Below are positions 51,833-60,249 of a stretch of 64,000 nucleotides of DNA, in pieces. The number at the start of each line of letters is the position of its first letter. Position 1 is the stretch's first letter. Under the pieces are notes generated by a model. That model made no database searches. It was given only the letters and a program-made list of their open reading frames with translations, and was not told the DNA's origin. The stretch is from Anaerofilum faecale (GTDB taxonomy: Bacteria; Bacillota; Clostridia; Oscillospirales; Ruminococcaceae). The stretch lies in NCBI GenBank assembly GCA_019114265.1, contig DXFV01000008.1, positions 1 to 64,000 on the forward strand. The letters run 5' to 3'. The translations under genes were made by a program, and so were the position numbers.

Positions 51833-51989
51833 AAAAAGGCCGCAAAGCAAGAGCCGCATCTGTGTGCCGATGTGGCGTCCTGTTTTGCGGGTATGAACGT
51901 TTGCCTTTGAGGGGGAAAAATCGTAAACTGCATGGCGGAGTCCTTTTCGGTGTGGGGGGATGAATCTCATGCTGTCATTTTATAGTATA
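51833..51989 (-). promoter_or_regulatory. Leader of the DUF1877-RtcB-DUF4261 operon
   Basis: A minus-strand TATACT (51984-51989) without a clear -35 would start a transcript of about 220 nt ahead of the first gene. The leader contains a hairpin (GCCACATC with GATGCGGC) and an open frame beginning at ATG 51933 behind AAAGGA, which reads through the terminator region into the start of DUF1877 in another frame. Translation of it would disturb the terminator. No known riboswitch recognised. 51990-52096 shows nothing. Confidence 0.4.
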
Positions 51990-52096
51990 GCATACCACTG
52001 CGCGAAAAGGCCATATCTTTGGGACATTTGCCTGCAATTTGCGCGCGGCGCGGAACCGGCGCGCTGCCATAGCGGGGGAGGGCCGTGTGCAGACGC

Positions 52097-52136
52097 AAAG
52101 GGCCGATCTCTGCTTTCGGGCAGGGATCGACCTTTT
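52097..52136 (-). terminator. Probable terminator of the hyd maturation operon
   Basis: AAAGG-CGATC-CTGC arms with small mismatches, loop CCGAAA on the minus strand, and a short T run. Confidence 0.6.
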
Positions 52137-52153
52137 GTGAACAGAAAAATGAG

Positions 52154-53344
52154 TCAGGCAAGGTCCGGGAACGGCTCGATGGTCCGTTCCAGGATCCCGT
52201 TCAGATGGGCGATGAGGATGCCGTAGTTGGTGATAGGCACGCCCTGGTCGACGGCAGCGCGCTGGCGGTATTTCATCTCCCGCTGCCCCAGCATGCACCC
52301 CCCGCAGTGCACGACCAGCTTGTATTCGGAGAGGTCGTCGGGGAAATCCCGCCCGGAGCAAAAGACAAATTCCGGCTCGGCCCCGGTGGCTTTGCGGATC
52401 CAGTTCGGCAGCCTCACGGTCCCGATGTCCCCGCACTGGCGGTGGTGGGTGCAGCCTTCGGCCAGCAGCACCTTGTCGCCGGTGCGCAGCGTCTCCACCG
52501 CCCGCGCACCCCGCACCGTCAGTTCCAGATCGCCCTTATACCGGGCCATCAGGATGGAGAAGGAGGTCAGCGGGATCTCGCGCGGCACCATCTTCGCCAC
52601 CTTACCGAACACCTGGCTGTCGGTGATCACCATGCGGGGCGGCTGTGCCAGCTTGGCCAGCGTTTGGGGAAGCTCCTCATCCCGGCAGACCACCGCACAG
52701 GCACCTGCGTCGAGGATGTCGCGGATGGTCTGCTGCTGGGGCAAGATCAGCCGTCCCTTGGGCGCGGCCTTGTCGATCGGCACCACCAGCACTACCATGT
52801 CGCCCGGCTGCAAAAGGTCGGCCACCAGCGGGCGTTTTGGCTCCTGCTGTCCGGCAAGACGCGCGGCAGCCTCCTTCAGCTCGTGAATATGCAGCCCGGT
52901 GCGGGCGCTCACCCACAGCTCGTTGTCCCGGGCAGGGGGGACCGCCTGCAAAAGGTCGGCCTTGTTCCAGGCGATCAAACAGGGGATGCTCCTTTCCCGA
53001 ATCAGCCCCAGCAGCTCCCGGTCGGACGCCTGCAATGGCTGGGAGGCGTCTGCCACAACGATGGCCAGATCGGTGCGGTTGAGCACCTGCCGTGTCTTTT
53101 TCACCCGCAGTTCGCCCAACGCTCCCTCGTCGTCGATGCCCGGCGTGTCGATGATCTGCACCGGGCCCAGCGGCAGCAGCTCCATCGCCTTGTACACCGG
53201 GTCGGTGGTGGTGCCCTTCACATCGGACACAATGGCCAGTTCCTGGCCGGTGAAGGCGTTCACAAGGCTGGACTTTCCCGCGTTGCGCCGCCCAAAAAAG
53301 GCGATGTGCACCCGCTCGCCGGACGGCGTGTCGTTCATGCTCAT
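52154..53344 (-). CDS. hydF: [FeFe]-hydrogenase H-cluster maturation GTPase HydF
   Basis: 396 residues from ATG 53344 after GGAGG. HydF is the scaffold on which the 2Fe subcluster is assembled. GTPase motifs FFGRRNAGKSSLVNAF (P-loop), GTTTDPVYK, IDTPGIDDEG and AWNKADLL are present. The C-terminal [4Fe-4S] ligands are in CTHHRQCGD and VHCGGCML, matching the family's CxHx(n)CxxC set. 12 bp after hydG. The hydrogenase itself is not in the window. Confidence 0.96.
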   Translation of the reverse strand: MSMNDTPSGERVHIAFFGRRNAGKSSLVNAFTGQELAIVSDVKGTTTDPVYKAMELLPLGPVQIIDTPGIDDEGALGELRVKKTRQVLNRTDLAIVVADASQPLQASDRELLGLIRERSIPCLIAWNKADLLQAVPPARDNELWVSARTGLHIHELKEAAARLAGQQEPKRPLVADLLQPGDMVVLVVPIDKAAPKGRLILPQQQTIRDILDAGACAVVCRDEELPQTLAKLAQPPRMVITDSQVFGKVAKMVPREIPLTSFSILMARYKGDLELTVRGARAVETLRTGDKVLLAEGCTHHRQCGDIGTVRLPNWIRKATGAEPEFVFCSGRDFPDDLSEYKLVVHCGGCMLGQREMKYRQRAAVDQGVPITNYGILIAHLNGILERTIEPFPDLA

Positions 53345-53356
53345 GGCGTCCTCCTG

Positions 53357-54775
53357 TCAGAAGCGGAAATCCCGCTGCCCCTGCTCGATCCATGCAAGGC
53401 GCTCGGTGACGATCTCTTTCACTTTCGGGTTGGTGATGTAGTCCAGCTGGGCGGAGATCAGCTTTTCGCCCACTTCCCGGGTGGTGGGGGCCGCGTAGTC
53501 CATCATGTACTCCTTCAGGGTCATCAGGGCGTTGGGCAGGCAGCAGTTGTGGATCTGCCCCGCCTTGCAGAGTGACATAAACCGGTCGCCGGTGCGCCCT
53601 TCGCGGTAGCAGGCGGTGCAGAAGGAGGGGACATATCCCATCTCCATCAGCCAGCGCACCACCTGGTCCAGCGTGCGGCGGTCGGACACATCGAACTGGG
53701 CCGAGCTTTCCTCCTCCGGCTCTTCTTCGGCATAGCCGCCCACGCTGGTGCGGGAACCGCCCGAAATCTGGGACACCCCCAGCCCCAGCACCCGCTCGCG
53801 CACCTTGGGGCTTTCGCGGGTGGAGATGATCATGCCGGTGTAGGGCACCGCCACCCGGATACAGGCCACGATCTTGGCGAAGATGTCGTCCGAGATGCCG
53901 TTGTCGAAGGCGTCCGGGTCGATGTCGTCGGCCGGGCAGACGCGGGGCACGCTGATGGTGTGCGGCCCCACGCCAAAGACAGCCTCCAGGTGCTCGGCGT
54001 GCATCAGCAGGCCGGCGAACTCATACCGGTACAGCTCCAGCCCGAACAGCACGCCCAGGCCCACATCGTCGATGCCGCCCTCCATCGCGCGGTCGTGCGC
54101 CTCGGTGTGGTAGGCGTAGTTGCTCTTGGGTCCGGTGGGATGCAGGTGCTCGTAGCTCTCCTTGTGGTAGGTCTCCTGGAACAGGACGTAGGTGCCAATG
54201 CCCGCCTCCTTCAGCTTGCGGTAGTTCTCCACGGTGGTGGCCGCGATGTTCACGTTCACGCGGCGGATGGCGCCGTTTTTGTGCTGGATGGAGTAGATGG
54301 TCTTGATGGATTCCAGCACATACTCGATGGGGTTGTTCACCGGGTCCTCGCCGGTCTCCAGCGCCAGACGCTTGTGTCCCATATCCTGCAGGGCGATCAC
54401 CTCGGCGCGGATCTCGTCCTGGGTCAGTTTTTTGCGGGGGATGTGCTTGTTCTTGGCGTGATACGGGCAGTAGAGACAGCCGTTCACGCAGTAGTTGGAG
54501 AGGTACAGCGGCGCGAACATCACGATGCGGTCGCCGTAGAAATCCTTTTTGATCTGCTTGGCCAGCTCGTAGATCTGCTGGTTGCGGTCCTCCAGCTCAC
54601 AGGCCAGCAGCACCGAGGCTTCCCGGTGGGAAAGCCCCTTGCGCAGCTTTGCCTTTTCCAGGATGGCGTCGATGACGGCGGCGTCGGTTTTGTGGGCGTC
54701 GGCATAGGCGAGGGTGTCCAGGATCTCCTGGTGGTCGATGAATTCCTCGGCCTTTCTGGATTTGGGATTGTACAT
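53357..54775 (-). CDS. hydG: [FeFe]-hydrogenase maturation radical SAM protein HydG
   Basis: 472 residues. HydG cleaves tyrosine to deliver the CO and cyanide ligands of the H-cluster. NYCVNGCLYCPYH holds the CX3CX2C SAM cluster motif. The C-terminal CTACYREGRTGDRF followed by HNCCLP provides the CX2CX22C second cluster that builds the Fe(CO)2CN unit. Full length. Confidence 0.97.
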   Translation of the reverse strand: MYNPKSRKAEEFIDHQEILDTLAYADAHKTDAAVIDAILEKAKLRKGLSHREASVLLACELEDRNQQIYELAKQIKKDFYGDRIVMFAPLYLSNYCVNGCLYCPYHAKNKHIPRKKLTQDEIRAEVIALQDMGHKRLALETGEDPVNNPIEYVLESIKTIYSIQHKNGAIRRVNVNIAATTVENYRKLKEAGIGTYVLFQETYHKESYEHLHPTGPKSNYAYHTEAHDRAMEGGIDDVGLGVLFGLELYRYEFAGLLMHAEHLEAVFGVGPHTISVPRVCPADDIDPDAFDNGISDDIFAKIVACIRVAVPYTGMIISTRESPKVRERVLGLGVSQISGGSRTSVGGYAEEEPEEESSAQFDVSDRRTLDQVVRWLMEMGYVPSFCTACYREGRTGDRFMSLCKAGQIHNCCLPNALMTLKEYMMDYAAPTTREVGEKLISAQLDYITNPKVKEIVTERLAWIEQGQRDFRF

Positions 54776-54835
54776 TGTGATCTCTTCCTTTCTTTTGGGT
54801 CAGGCATTTCCTTCCCCATCAGTGAAATGTATCGT

Positions 54836-55873
54836 CTAAGCGGGGAAGTCGCCCCGGCCCACCGCCACGGTGCACCCGATGGCCGCCAGCCGCTGCTTCA
54901 GCCCCGCCAGATGTTCGGCGGCTTCGTCCCCCGTGTGCAGCTTGTTGTCGTAGAGGGTATATTTGTCCCGCGCCGCGGGAGGGGAGAGGTTGGGCATCAC
55001 CACATTGGCGCCGGCCCGGATGCCCAGCTCCCGCCCCTGCGGATGGATAGTGCCCAGCGCGGTGGTGGCAGGCAGCAGCACCCTGGGCAGCGTCAGGCGC
55101 ACCAGCGCCAGCAGGACCAGCGTGTCCTCCAGCGTGCCGGGCGGCTGGTGGGCAAAGGGGGTGTCCTTTTGCGGAATGAACGGCCCGATCCCCACCATCT
55201 GCGGCTGCAAGTCCTGCAAAAAGCAGAAATCCCGCGCCAGTGTGTCGGCAGTCTGCCCGGGAGAACCCACCATGAACCCGGCACCCACCTGATACCCGAT
55301 CTCCTTCAGCCGGCGCAGACAGTCCATCCGGTGCGCAAGGCTGAGTTCGGGCGGATGCAGCATCCCGTAGTGGGCGGGGTCGGCGGTCTCGTGGCGCAGC
55401 AGATACCGGTCGGCCCCGGCGTCGAACCACAGCTGATAGACGCTGCGCTCCTGTTCGCCCAGCGAGAGTGTCACCGCACAATCCGGCCAGCGCTGCTTGA
55501 TGGAATGCACCAGCTCGGCCACCCATGCGGGGGTCATGCCGGGATCTTCGCCGCTCTGCAGCACAAAGGTGCGGAATCCCCATGCATATCCCTTCTTGCA
55601 GCAGGCGAGGATGGTGTCGCGGTCCAGCCGGTAGCGGGATGCATGGCGGTTATCGCGGCGGATACCGCAGTAGAGACAATTGTTTTTGCAGATGTTGCTG
55701 CACTCGATCAGCCCGCGCACATAGATCTCATCGCCGTACCACCGGCGGCGCTCCTGCTCCGCCATCGAAAAAAGCGATGGCTTGTCCAGATCATGCCGTG
55801 TCGCCAGCAGTCTGCGCCACTGGTCAAAGGAAAGGCGGCGGCTGGCAGTCAGCTCCTGTATCAGCTCATTCAT
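54836..55873 (-). CDS. hydE: [FeFe]-hydrogenase maturation radical SAM protein HydE
   Basis: 345 residues. HydE acts on a HydG product in making the dithiolate-bridged cluster. The SAM motif is ECSNICKNNCLYCGIR (CX3CX2C). FVLQSGEDPGM, LRHETADPAHY and GPFIPQKDTPF are HydE signatures. Start overlaps the preceding small regulator gene by 8 bp. Followed by hydG after 60 bp. Confidence 0.95.
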   Translation of the reverse strand: MNELIQELTASRRLSFDQWRRLLATRHDLDKPSLFSMAEQERRRWYGDEIYVRGLIECSNICKNNCLYCGIRRDNRHASRYRLDRDTILACCKKGYAWGFRTFVLQSGEDPGMTPAWVAELVHSIKQRWPDCAVTLSLGEQERSVYQLWFDAGADRYLLRHETADPAHYGMLHPPELSLAHRMDCLRRLKEIGYQVGAGFMVGSPGQTADTLARDFCFLQDLQPQMVGIGPFIPQKDTPFAHQPPGTLEDTLVLLALVRLTLPRVLLPATTALGTIHPQGRELGIRAGANVVMPNLSPPAARDKYTLYDNKLHTGDEAAEHLAGLKQRLAAIGCTVAVGRGDFPA

Positions 55874-56123
55874 GGGGCATTTTGGAGTAGATGGCCTTGC
55901 AGGTCACGCCGGGCAGCATACCCACCTTGCCGGACAAAGCGCTCACAGCATCGGCCGGAGCATCCAGCACGATGGAGATGATGCTGCATCCCCGCTGGCG
56001 GTAGGGAAGACCCATCCTGCCGATGATGGAATCCTTGTATTCATGCAGCAGGGAGTTCAGCTTTTCCACCGAATCGGCATCCTCCACCACCACGCCCAGC
56101 AGGGCCACTCTGTTTTCGTTCAC
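55866..56123 (-). CDS. TM1266-family putative hydrogenase regulator
   Basis: 85 residues from GTG 56123, preceded by AGGAGG. VALLGVVVEDADSVEKLNSLLHEY, IIGRMGLPYRQRGCSIISIVLDAP, and LPGVTCKAIYSK define the TM1266 family, an ACT/NikR-C-like ligand-binding fold always found with hydrogenase maturation genes. It overlaps hydE by 8 bp. Lacks a DNA-binding domain, so regulation would be through a partner or by binding a metabolite. Confidence 0.88.
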   Translation of the reverse strand: MNENRVALLGVVVEDADSVEKLNSLLHEYKDSIIGRMGLPYRQRGCSIISIVLDAPADAVSALSGKVGMLPGVTCKAIYSKMPHE

Positions 56124-56139
56124 GCGGTTTCCTCCTCTC

Positions 56140-56177
56140 AAAAAGGCAAAAAGACGCACCCCAAAAAGGGTGCGCCC
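56140..56177 (-). terminator. Terminator-like hairpin in the hyd leader
   Basis: On the minus strand, GGCGCACCC-TTTTT-GGGGTGCGTC is followed by TTTTTGCC and another T run, just before the ribosome site of the TM1266 gene. It would stop transcription before the operon unless prevented. Confidence 0.65.
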
Positions 56178-56268
56178 ATACCGCTTTCTATCGTCAGTGT
56201 GCCGCACGACCCTTTCCCGTCAGGCGCTTTTGTCCTTTCGCGTCAGCGTCGTTTCTCTTGTACTGTCT

Positions 56269-56298
56269 ATTGTACAATACCTCCCGGCCTTTGTAAAG
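56269..56298 (-). promoter_or_regulatory. Promoter of the hyd maturation operon
   Basis: Minus strand: TTTACA (56293-56298), 18 bp, TACAAT (56269-56274). A leader of about 140 nt follows. Confidence 0.6.
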
Positions 56299-56371
56299 AT
56301 GGATGGAATGCACAAAGATTTGCGGAAAAATTTTGATGGTATGCCAAAAACATGGCGGAACAGCGGGAATT

Positions 56372-57538
56372 TCACAGGCTCTCCTGCAGGATCTGCACCA
56401 CTTCCTCGCGGGACAGCACCTTGTAGCCGCCCTCCAGGATAAAGGTGGCGTCGGCGATGCCCTCCAGCATGTCCTCGGTCACGCCCAGCTCGCGGAGGTT
56501 CATCACCAGGCCGATCTCGCGCATCCAGTTTTCCATACACTGCAGGCCCTCGGCGGCAACCTGTTCGTCGGTCTTGCCGGCGGGACTCACCTGCCACACA
56601 TTCACGGCGAACCGGCGGAACTTCTCCAGTCCGCACGGGCAGATGTGGCGGTAGTAGGGCAGGGAAACGGCAGCCAGCGTCATGCCGTGGGTGGCGTCGG
56701 TGAACGCGCCCACCGCCTGGCCGATCATGTGCACCATCCAGTCGGTGCTCTTGCCCTGGGCCAGCAGGGTGTTCAGCGCCCAGGTGGCGGTCCACATGAT
56801 GTTGCTGCGCGCCTCGTAGTTGGTGGGGTCCTGCACGGCGATGCGGCTGGAATGGATGAGGGAGCGCATCAGGCCTTCCGCGATGTAGTCGGTGGTGTTG
56901 TCGTCCTGCCCGGAGAAATACTGCTCGGTGATGTGGTTCAGGATGTCGTAGAATCCCGCCACCATCTGGTATTTCGGCAGGGTAAAGGTGAAGGTGGGGT
57001 TCAGGATGGCGAATTTGGGGAAGACATTGTCGCCGAACACATGGCCGATCTTCCGTTTCTGCTGGTGGTTGGTGATGACGGCGCCGCCGTTCATCTCCGA
57101 TCCGGTGCCCACCATCGTCAGCACGCAGCCCACCGGCACGATCTCGCAGGACACGTCCTCCATCCGCAGATAGTATTTCTCCCACGGGTCATCCTCGCAG
57201 TGGACCGATACCGACACCGCCTTCGCATAGTCGCACACCGAGCCGCCGCCCACCGCCAGGATCAGGTCGGCCTTGCACTCGCGCGCCAGACGGCAGCCCT
57301 CATACAGCTTTTCCACCGTGGGGTTGGGCATCACGCCGCCGTCCTCGGTCACCTGCTTGCCGGCCGCGCGCAGGATCTCGATCACCTGGTCGTAGATGCC
57401 GTTTTTCTTGATGGAACCGCCGCCGTAGCACAGCAGCACGTTCGGGCCGTATTTCTCCAGCTCACCGCGCAGATTCTGCATCGAATCCGGCCCGAAGTAC
57501 AGGCGGGTGGGATTGCAGTAACTGAAATTTCCATTCAT
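56372..57538 (-). CDS. Iron-containing alcohol dehydrogenase (BDH-like)
   Basis: 388 residues. N-terminal NPTRLYFGPDSMQNLRGEL is typical of butanol dehydrogenase-type enzymes. The NAD(P)-binding loop is LILAVGGGSVCDYAKAV, followed by VGTGSEMNGGAVI. Metal-binding His and Asp lie in AGFYDILNHITEQYF and DATHGMTLAAVSLP. Reduces aldehydes to alcohols with NAD(P)H. Last gene of a five-gene redox operon, 19 bp after the CMD/cupin gene. Confidence 0.93.
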   Translation of the reverse strand: MNGNFSYCNPTRLYFGPDSMQNLRGELEKYGPNVLLCYGGGSIKKNGIYDQVIEILRAAGKQVTEDGGVMPNPTVEKLYEGCRLARECKADLILAVGGGSVCDYAKAVSVSVHCEDDPWEKYYLRMEDVSCEIVPVGCVLTMVGTGSEMNGGAVITNHQQKRKIGHVFGDNVFPKFAILNPTFTFTLPKYQMVAGFYDILNHITEQYFSGQDDNTTDYIAEGLMRSLIHSSRIAVQDPTNYEARSNIMWTATWALNTLLAQGKSTDWMVHMIGQAVGAFTDATHGMTLAAVSLPYYRHICPCGLEKFRRFAVNVWQVSPAGKTDEQVAAEGLQCMENWMREIGLVMNLRELGVTEDMLEGIADATFILEGGYKVLSREEVVQILQESL

Positions 57539-57557
57539 TGTCTATCACCTCAAACAA

Positions 57558-58310
57558 TCATTTCAGCTGTCCATACACAGCGTCGTCCACCGGCTCCAGC
57601 CATTCGTTGCTGGTTTCTTCGCCGGGCACCTCCACGGCCAGATGCGAGAACCAGCTGTCCGGCGCGGCGCCGTGCCAGTGCTTCACGCCCACCGGGATGT
57701 TCACCACATCGCCGGGATGCAGCTCCTGCGCCGGCTTGCCCCATTCCTGGTAATATCCGCGCCCGGCCACGCAGATCAGGATCTGCCCGCCGCCGCTCTT
57801 GGCGTGGTGCACGTGCCAGTTGTTGCGGCATCCCGGCTCAAAGGTCACGTTGAAGATACCCACCTGCTCGCCGGACACAGGAGCCAGATAGCTCTGTCCC
57901 ACAAAAAACTGCGCAAATGCGTCGTTCGGCTGCCCGATGGGAAACAGCATGGAAGCCTGGTGCTGCGCTTTGGCGTCCTCGGCGGCGTCCTCGTTCCACA
58001 CATCCTTTGCCATGTGGAACGCGGCCCACGCCTTCGGCCAGCCCGCATAAAAGGCGGCGTGTGTGAGGATCTCGGCGATCTCGGTGCGAGTGATGCCGTT
58101 CTGCTTGGCGCTCATCAGGTGGAACTGAAAGGAGGTATCCACCAGCCCCTGCGCCATCAGGGCGGTCACCGTCACCAGCGAGCGGTCCCGCAGCGACAGT
58201 TTGTCCTCGCGGCTCCACACCTCGCCAAACAGTACGTCGTCGTTCAATTGTGCGAATTTGGGGGCGAATTCACCCAGAGAATCCCGCCCGGCGGTCTGTT
58301 TTACTGCCAT
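57558..58310 (-). CDS. Carboxymuconolactone decarboxylase-cupin fusion
   Basis: 250 residues. N-terminal CMD/AhpD-like domain (about 20-105): LSLRDRSLVTVTALMAQG, ILTHAAFYAGWPKAW. The Cys pair of true AhpD is missing, so peroxidase activity is unlikely. C-terminal cupin (about 145-235): RNNWHVHHAKSGGGQILICV and VGVKHWHGAAPDSW supply the His/Glu-type metal site. Such fusions are common in LysR-controlled clusters of gut Firmicutes; the reaction is unknown. Confidence 0.88.
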   Translation of the reverse strand: MAVKQTAGRDSLGEFAPKFAQLNDDVLFGEVWSREDKLSLRDRSLVTVTALMAQGLVDTSFQFHLMSAKQNGITRTEIAEILTHAAFYAGWPKAWAAFHMAKDVWNEDAAEDAKAQHQASMLFPIGQPNDAFAQFFVGQSYLAPVSGEQVGIFNVTFEPGCRNNWHVHHAKSGGGQILICVAGRGYYQEWGKPAQELHPGDVVNIPVGVKHWHGAAPDSWFSHLAVEVPGEETSNEWLEPVDDAVYGQLK

Positions 58311-58384
58311 TGTTGTTTCCTCCGCTTCGATTGTTTAGTTTCTCTTTTTTCCGGCGACACGGTGCTGCCGCCCGGCGGATAGGC

Positions 58385-58924
58385 TCACACATTTTTGCCC
58401 ATCTCATAGGCCTTTTGCAGCGAGACGTGCCCTGCGATTTCGCCGGCATCGTTCACACCGCCGGCAAATACGGTGCCGGCCAGATGGGCGCGCTCAAAGC
58501 ACTCGATCCACCCCTCCAGACCGCTGATGGCCCGGCTGTCCACGCCCTCGGCGTCCTCCGCGGCGGCAGACAGCAGATAGATGTCCCGGAAGGCGTAGTC
58601 GGAGCCGTACAGGCAGTTGGCGCGGTCCAGCAGCGTTTTCATCTGGCCGGCCATCTCGTAGTAGTAGATGGGGGTGGCAAAGACGATCACCTCGGCGTCG
58701 TGCATCTTCTGCGCCAGTTCCACCGCATCGTCCCGGATGACGCAGCTGCCGGTTTTCTGGCAGGCCAGGCACCCGCGGCAGAACGCGATCGTTTTGTTTT
58801 GCAGGCTGACAATTTCAACGGAATGTCCGCTTTCGCGCGCGCCCTGTGCAAAGCGCTCGGCCAGCGCGTGGGAATTGCTGTGCGCGCGAAGGCTGGCGGA
58901 TACAATCAAAACTCGTTTGCTCAT
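58385..58924 (-). CDS. Flavodoxin-family NAD(P)H-dependent FMN reductase
   Basis: 179 residues. VLIVSASLRAHSNSHALAERF is the FMN phosphate-binding loop, FCRGCLACQKTGSC a Cys-rich segment seen in iron-sulfur flavoprotein-like members, and VIVFATPIYYYEMAGQMKTLLDR the family's central strand and helix. Cytoplasmic FMN-dependent oxidoreductase. Operon member, 25 bp after DUF3737 and 74 bp before CMD/cupin. Confidence 0.9.
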   Translation of the reverse strand: MSKRVLIVSASLRAHSNSHALAERFAQGARESGHSVEIVSLQNKTIAFCRGCLACQKTGSCVIRDDAVELAQKMHDAEVIVFATPIYYYEMAGQMKTLLDRANCLYGSDYAFRDIYLLSAAAEDAEGVDSRAISGLEGWIECFERAHLAGTVFAGGVNDAGEIAGHVSLQKAYEMGKNV

Positions 58925-58949
58925 GAAATTTCCTCCTAATTTGTGTCTG

Positions 58950-59804
58950 TCATGCGCAGAAATGTGCGGGACAGGAAGTTTTTACGATGCCGTGGGAAGC
59001 GGGGTCGTCGCGGATGATCTCCCCCACCGATGGTGCGGTGATGCAGCCGGATGCAGGATTTTTCACGCTGAGGACAGGGGAGGTGATGGTGGCCTGCACC
59101 TCGGATTTTTCAAAGGCGAGGTCGGTCTGTTCCATCTCGCAGTCGATCAGCACAAGGTTGCGGCAATAGCACAGCGGCTGTGTGCCGATGATGCGGCAGT
59201 GGTCGAAGGTGACGTTCTCGGAGTACCAGCCCAGATATTCGCCCTTGACCACGCTGTTTTTCACCACCACGTTTTTCGCGTGCCAGAAGGCGTCCTTAGT
59301 ATCGAATACACAGTTGTCAAACACCGAGTTCTGAATGTATTGGAAGGAATACTTTCCCTTCATCTCCACCTTCTGAAACCGGAGATTCTCCGCGCGCAGC
59401 ATGAAATATTCACTCTCAGCGGTGCAGCGTTCCATTGCAAGGCCGTTCACCGACCAGCCAAACTCGGGCGAACGGATCTCGCAGTCCTGCATCCTCACAT
59501 TGCGGCATTCCCGCAGCGCCTTGATGCCGTGCAGGCGGGTATTCCGGATAACGATGTTTTCCGAATACCACAGCGCCGCGCGGCATTGCGGCGTCAGCTC
59601 GGAGTTCTGAATACAAAGGCCGCGATCGTGCCAGAAGGGATAGCGAAGGTTGAAAAAGCAATCTTCCACTGTGATATCGCGGCATTCTTTTAACGGGCTT
59701 TCGCCGTCGGCCGGACCATCAAACCGGCATTCTTTCACCAGCAGCGGCCCTGTGCCGTACAGTGCGCGCTCGGCGTCCAATGTTTGTTTCCGGACACAGT
59801 CCAT
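58950..59804 (-). CDS. DUF3737 right-handed beta-helix protein
   Basis: 284 residues from ATG 59804, seven bases after GGGGG (ATG 59810 abuts it). The body repeats short strands ending in Cys, Phe or Arg: ITVEDCFFNLRYPFWHDRGL, RAALWYSENIVIRNTRL, YSFQYIQNSVFDNCVFD, DAFWHAKNVVVKNSVVKGE. This ladder is typical of DUF3737, a parallel beta-helix like pentapeptide repeats. No signal peptide. Function unknown; the family is repeatedly found with LysR-controlled flavodoxin and CMD genes. Confidence 0.85.
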   Translation of the reverse strand: MDCVRKQTLDAERALYGTGPLLVKECRFDGPADGESPLKECRDITVEDCFFNLRYPFWHDRGLCIQNSELTPQCRAALWYSENIVIRNTRLHGIKALRECRNVRMQDCEIRSPEFGWSVNGLAMERCTAESEYFMLRAENLRFQKVEMKGKYSFQYIQNSVFDNCVFDTKDAFWHAKNVVVKNSVVKGEYLGWYSENVTFDHCRIIGTQPLCYCRNLVLIDCEMEQTDLAFEKSEVQATITSPVLSVKNPASGCITAPSVGEIIRDDPASHGIVKTSCPAHFCA

Positions 59805-59826
59805 GTCCATTCCCCCTTTTTGCGTG

Positions 59827-60057
59827 TTACAGAGCATCGTCTGTTTTTTCAAGCTGGTAGACCAGATAGTCCAGACAGGCAATGCGCTTTTCTTCCTGGT
59901 GCACCTGCTCCAGCAGGCGCAGCCGATGTGCGGCAAGCAGCGACAGCTGTCCCTCGCGGTCTCCCTCTTTTTCATACCGCAAAAATCGTGCAATGGTTTC
60001 GCAGTCACATCCTGCGTCCAGCAGATTCTGCGTGACGGCCTGCTTTGACGTATACAT
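59827..60057 (-). CDS. 76-residue protein, first gene of the redox operon
   Basis: ATG 60057 follows GAGAGGGA. The protein is helical: SKQAVTQNLLDAGCDCETI, ARFLRYEKEGDREGQLSLL and a charged C-terminal helix (RLRLLEQVHQEEKRIACLDYL). The pattern of a Cys-containing first helix and a long second helix recalls the C-terminal part of MerR-type regulators without the DNA-binding head, and similar short proteins occur next to DUF3737 genes. Assignment uncertain. 22 bp before DUF3737. Confidence 0.65.
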   Translation of the reverse strand: MYTSKQAVTQNLLDAGCDCETIARFLRYEKEGDREGQLSLLAAHRLRLLEQVHQEEKRIACLDYLVYQLEKTDDAL

Positions 60058-60145
60058 ACTCGATCCCTCTCGACGGTCTGGAATTTCCGCCGGTAAAACC
60101 ATGCGGCCGGTTTGGAAAACATCTGCAAACCTGTTTTCCAGTTTT

Positions 60146-60174
60146 ATTGTAGCGCGGCGCAGAGAGAATAGCAA
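60146..60174 (-). promoter_or_regulatory. Promoter of the redox operon
   Basis: Minus strand: TTGCTA (60169-60174), 17 bp, TACAAT (60146-60151). Confidence 0.6.
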
Positions 60175-60178
60175 ATAC

Positions 60179-60212
60179 CTATTTAAAATAGATCACCATA
60201 GTTGCAAGCTAT
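60179..60212. promoter_or_regulatory. Twin palindromes, likely LysR binding sites
   Basis: CTATTTAAAATAG (60179-60191) is a perfect 13-bp palindrome. ATAGTTGCAAGCTAT (60198-60212) has ATAG/CTAT arms and the T-N11-A form of LysR boxes. Centres are 20 bp apart, about two DNA turns, between the divergent promoters; the second overlaps the regulator's -35. Confidence 0.6.
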
Positions 60213-60230
60213 ATAAAAATCTGGTATAGT
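60202..60230 (+). promoter_or_regulatory. Promoter of the second LysR gene
   Basis: TTGCAA (60202-60207), 17 bp, TATAGT (60225-60230). Confidence 0.6.
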
Positions 60231-60249
60231 TAACTCAGAGGTGATACGA

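Noticed and set aside
56123..56298. ZTP (pfl) riboswitch in the hyd leader, because of a GGGTCGTG stretch
   Set aside because: The second conserved block (CCGCCTGGGC-like) and the expected spacing are not present.
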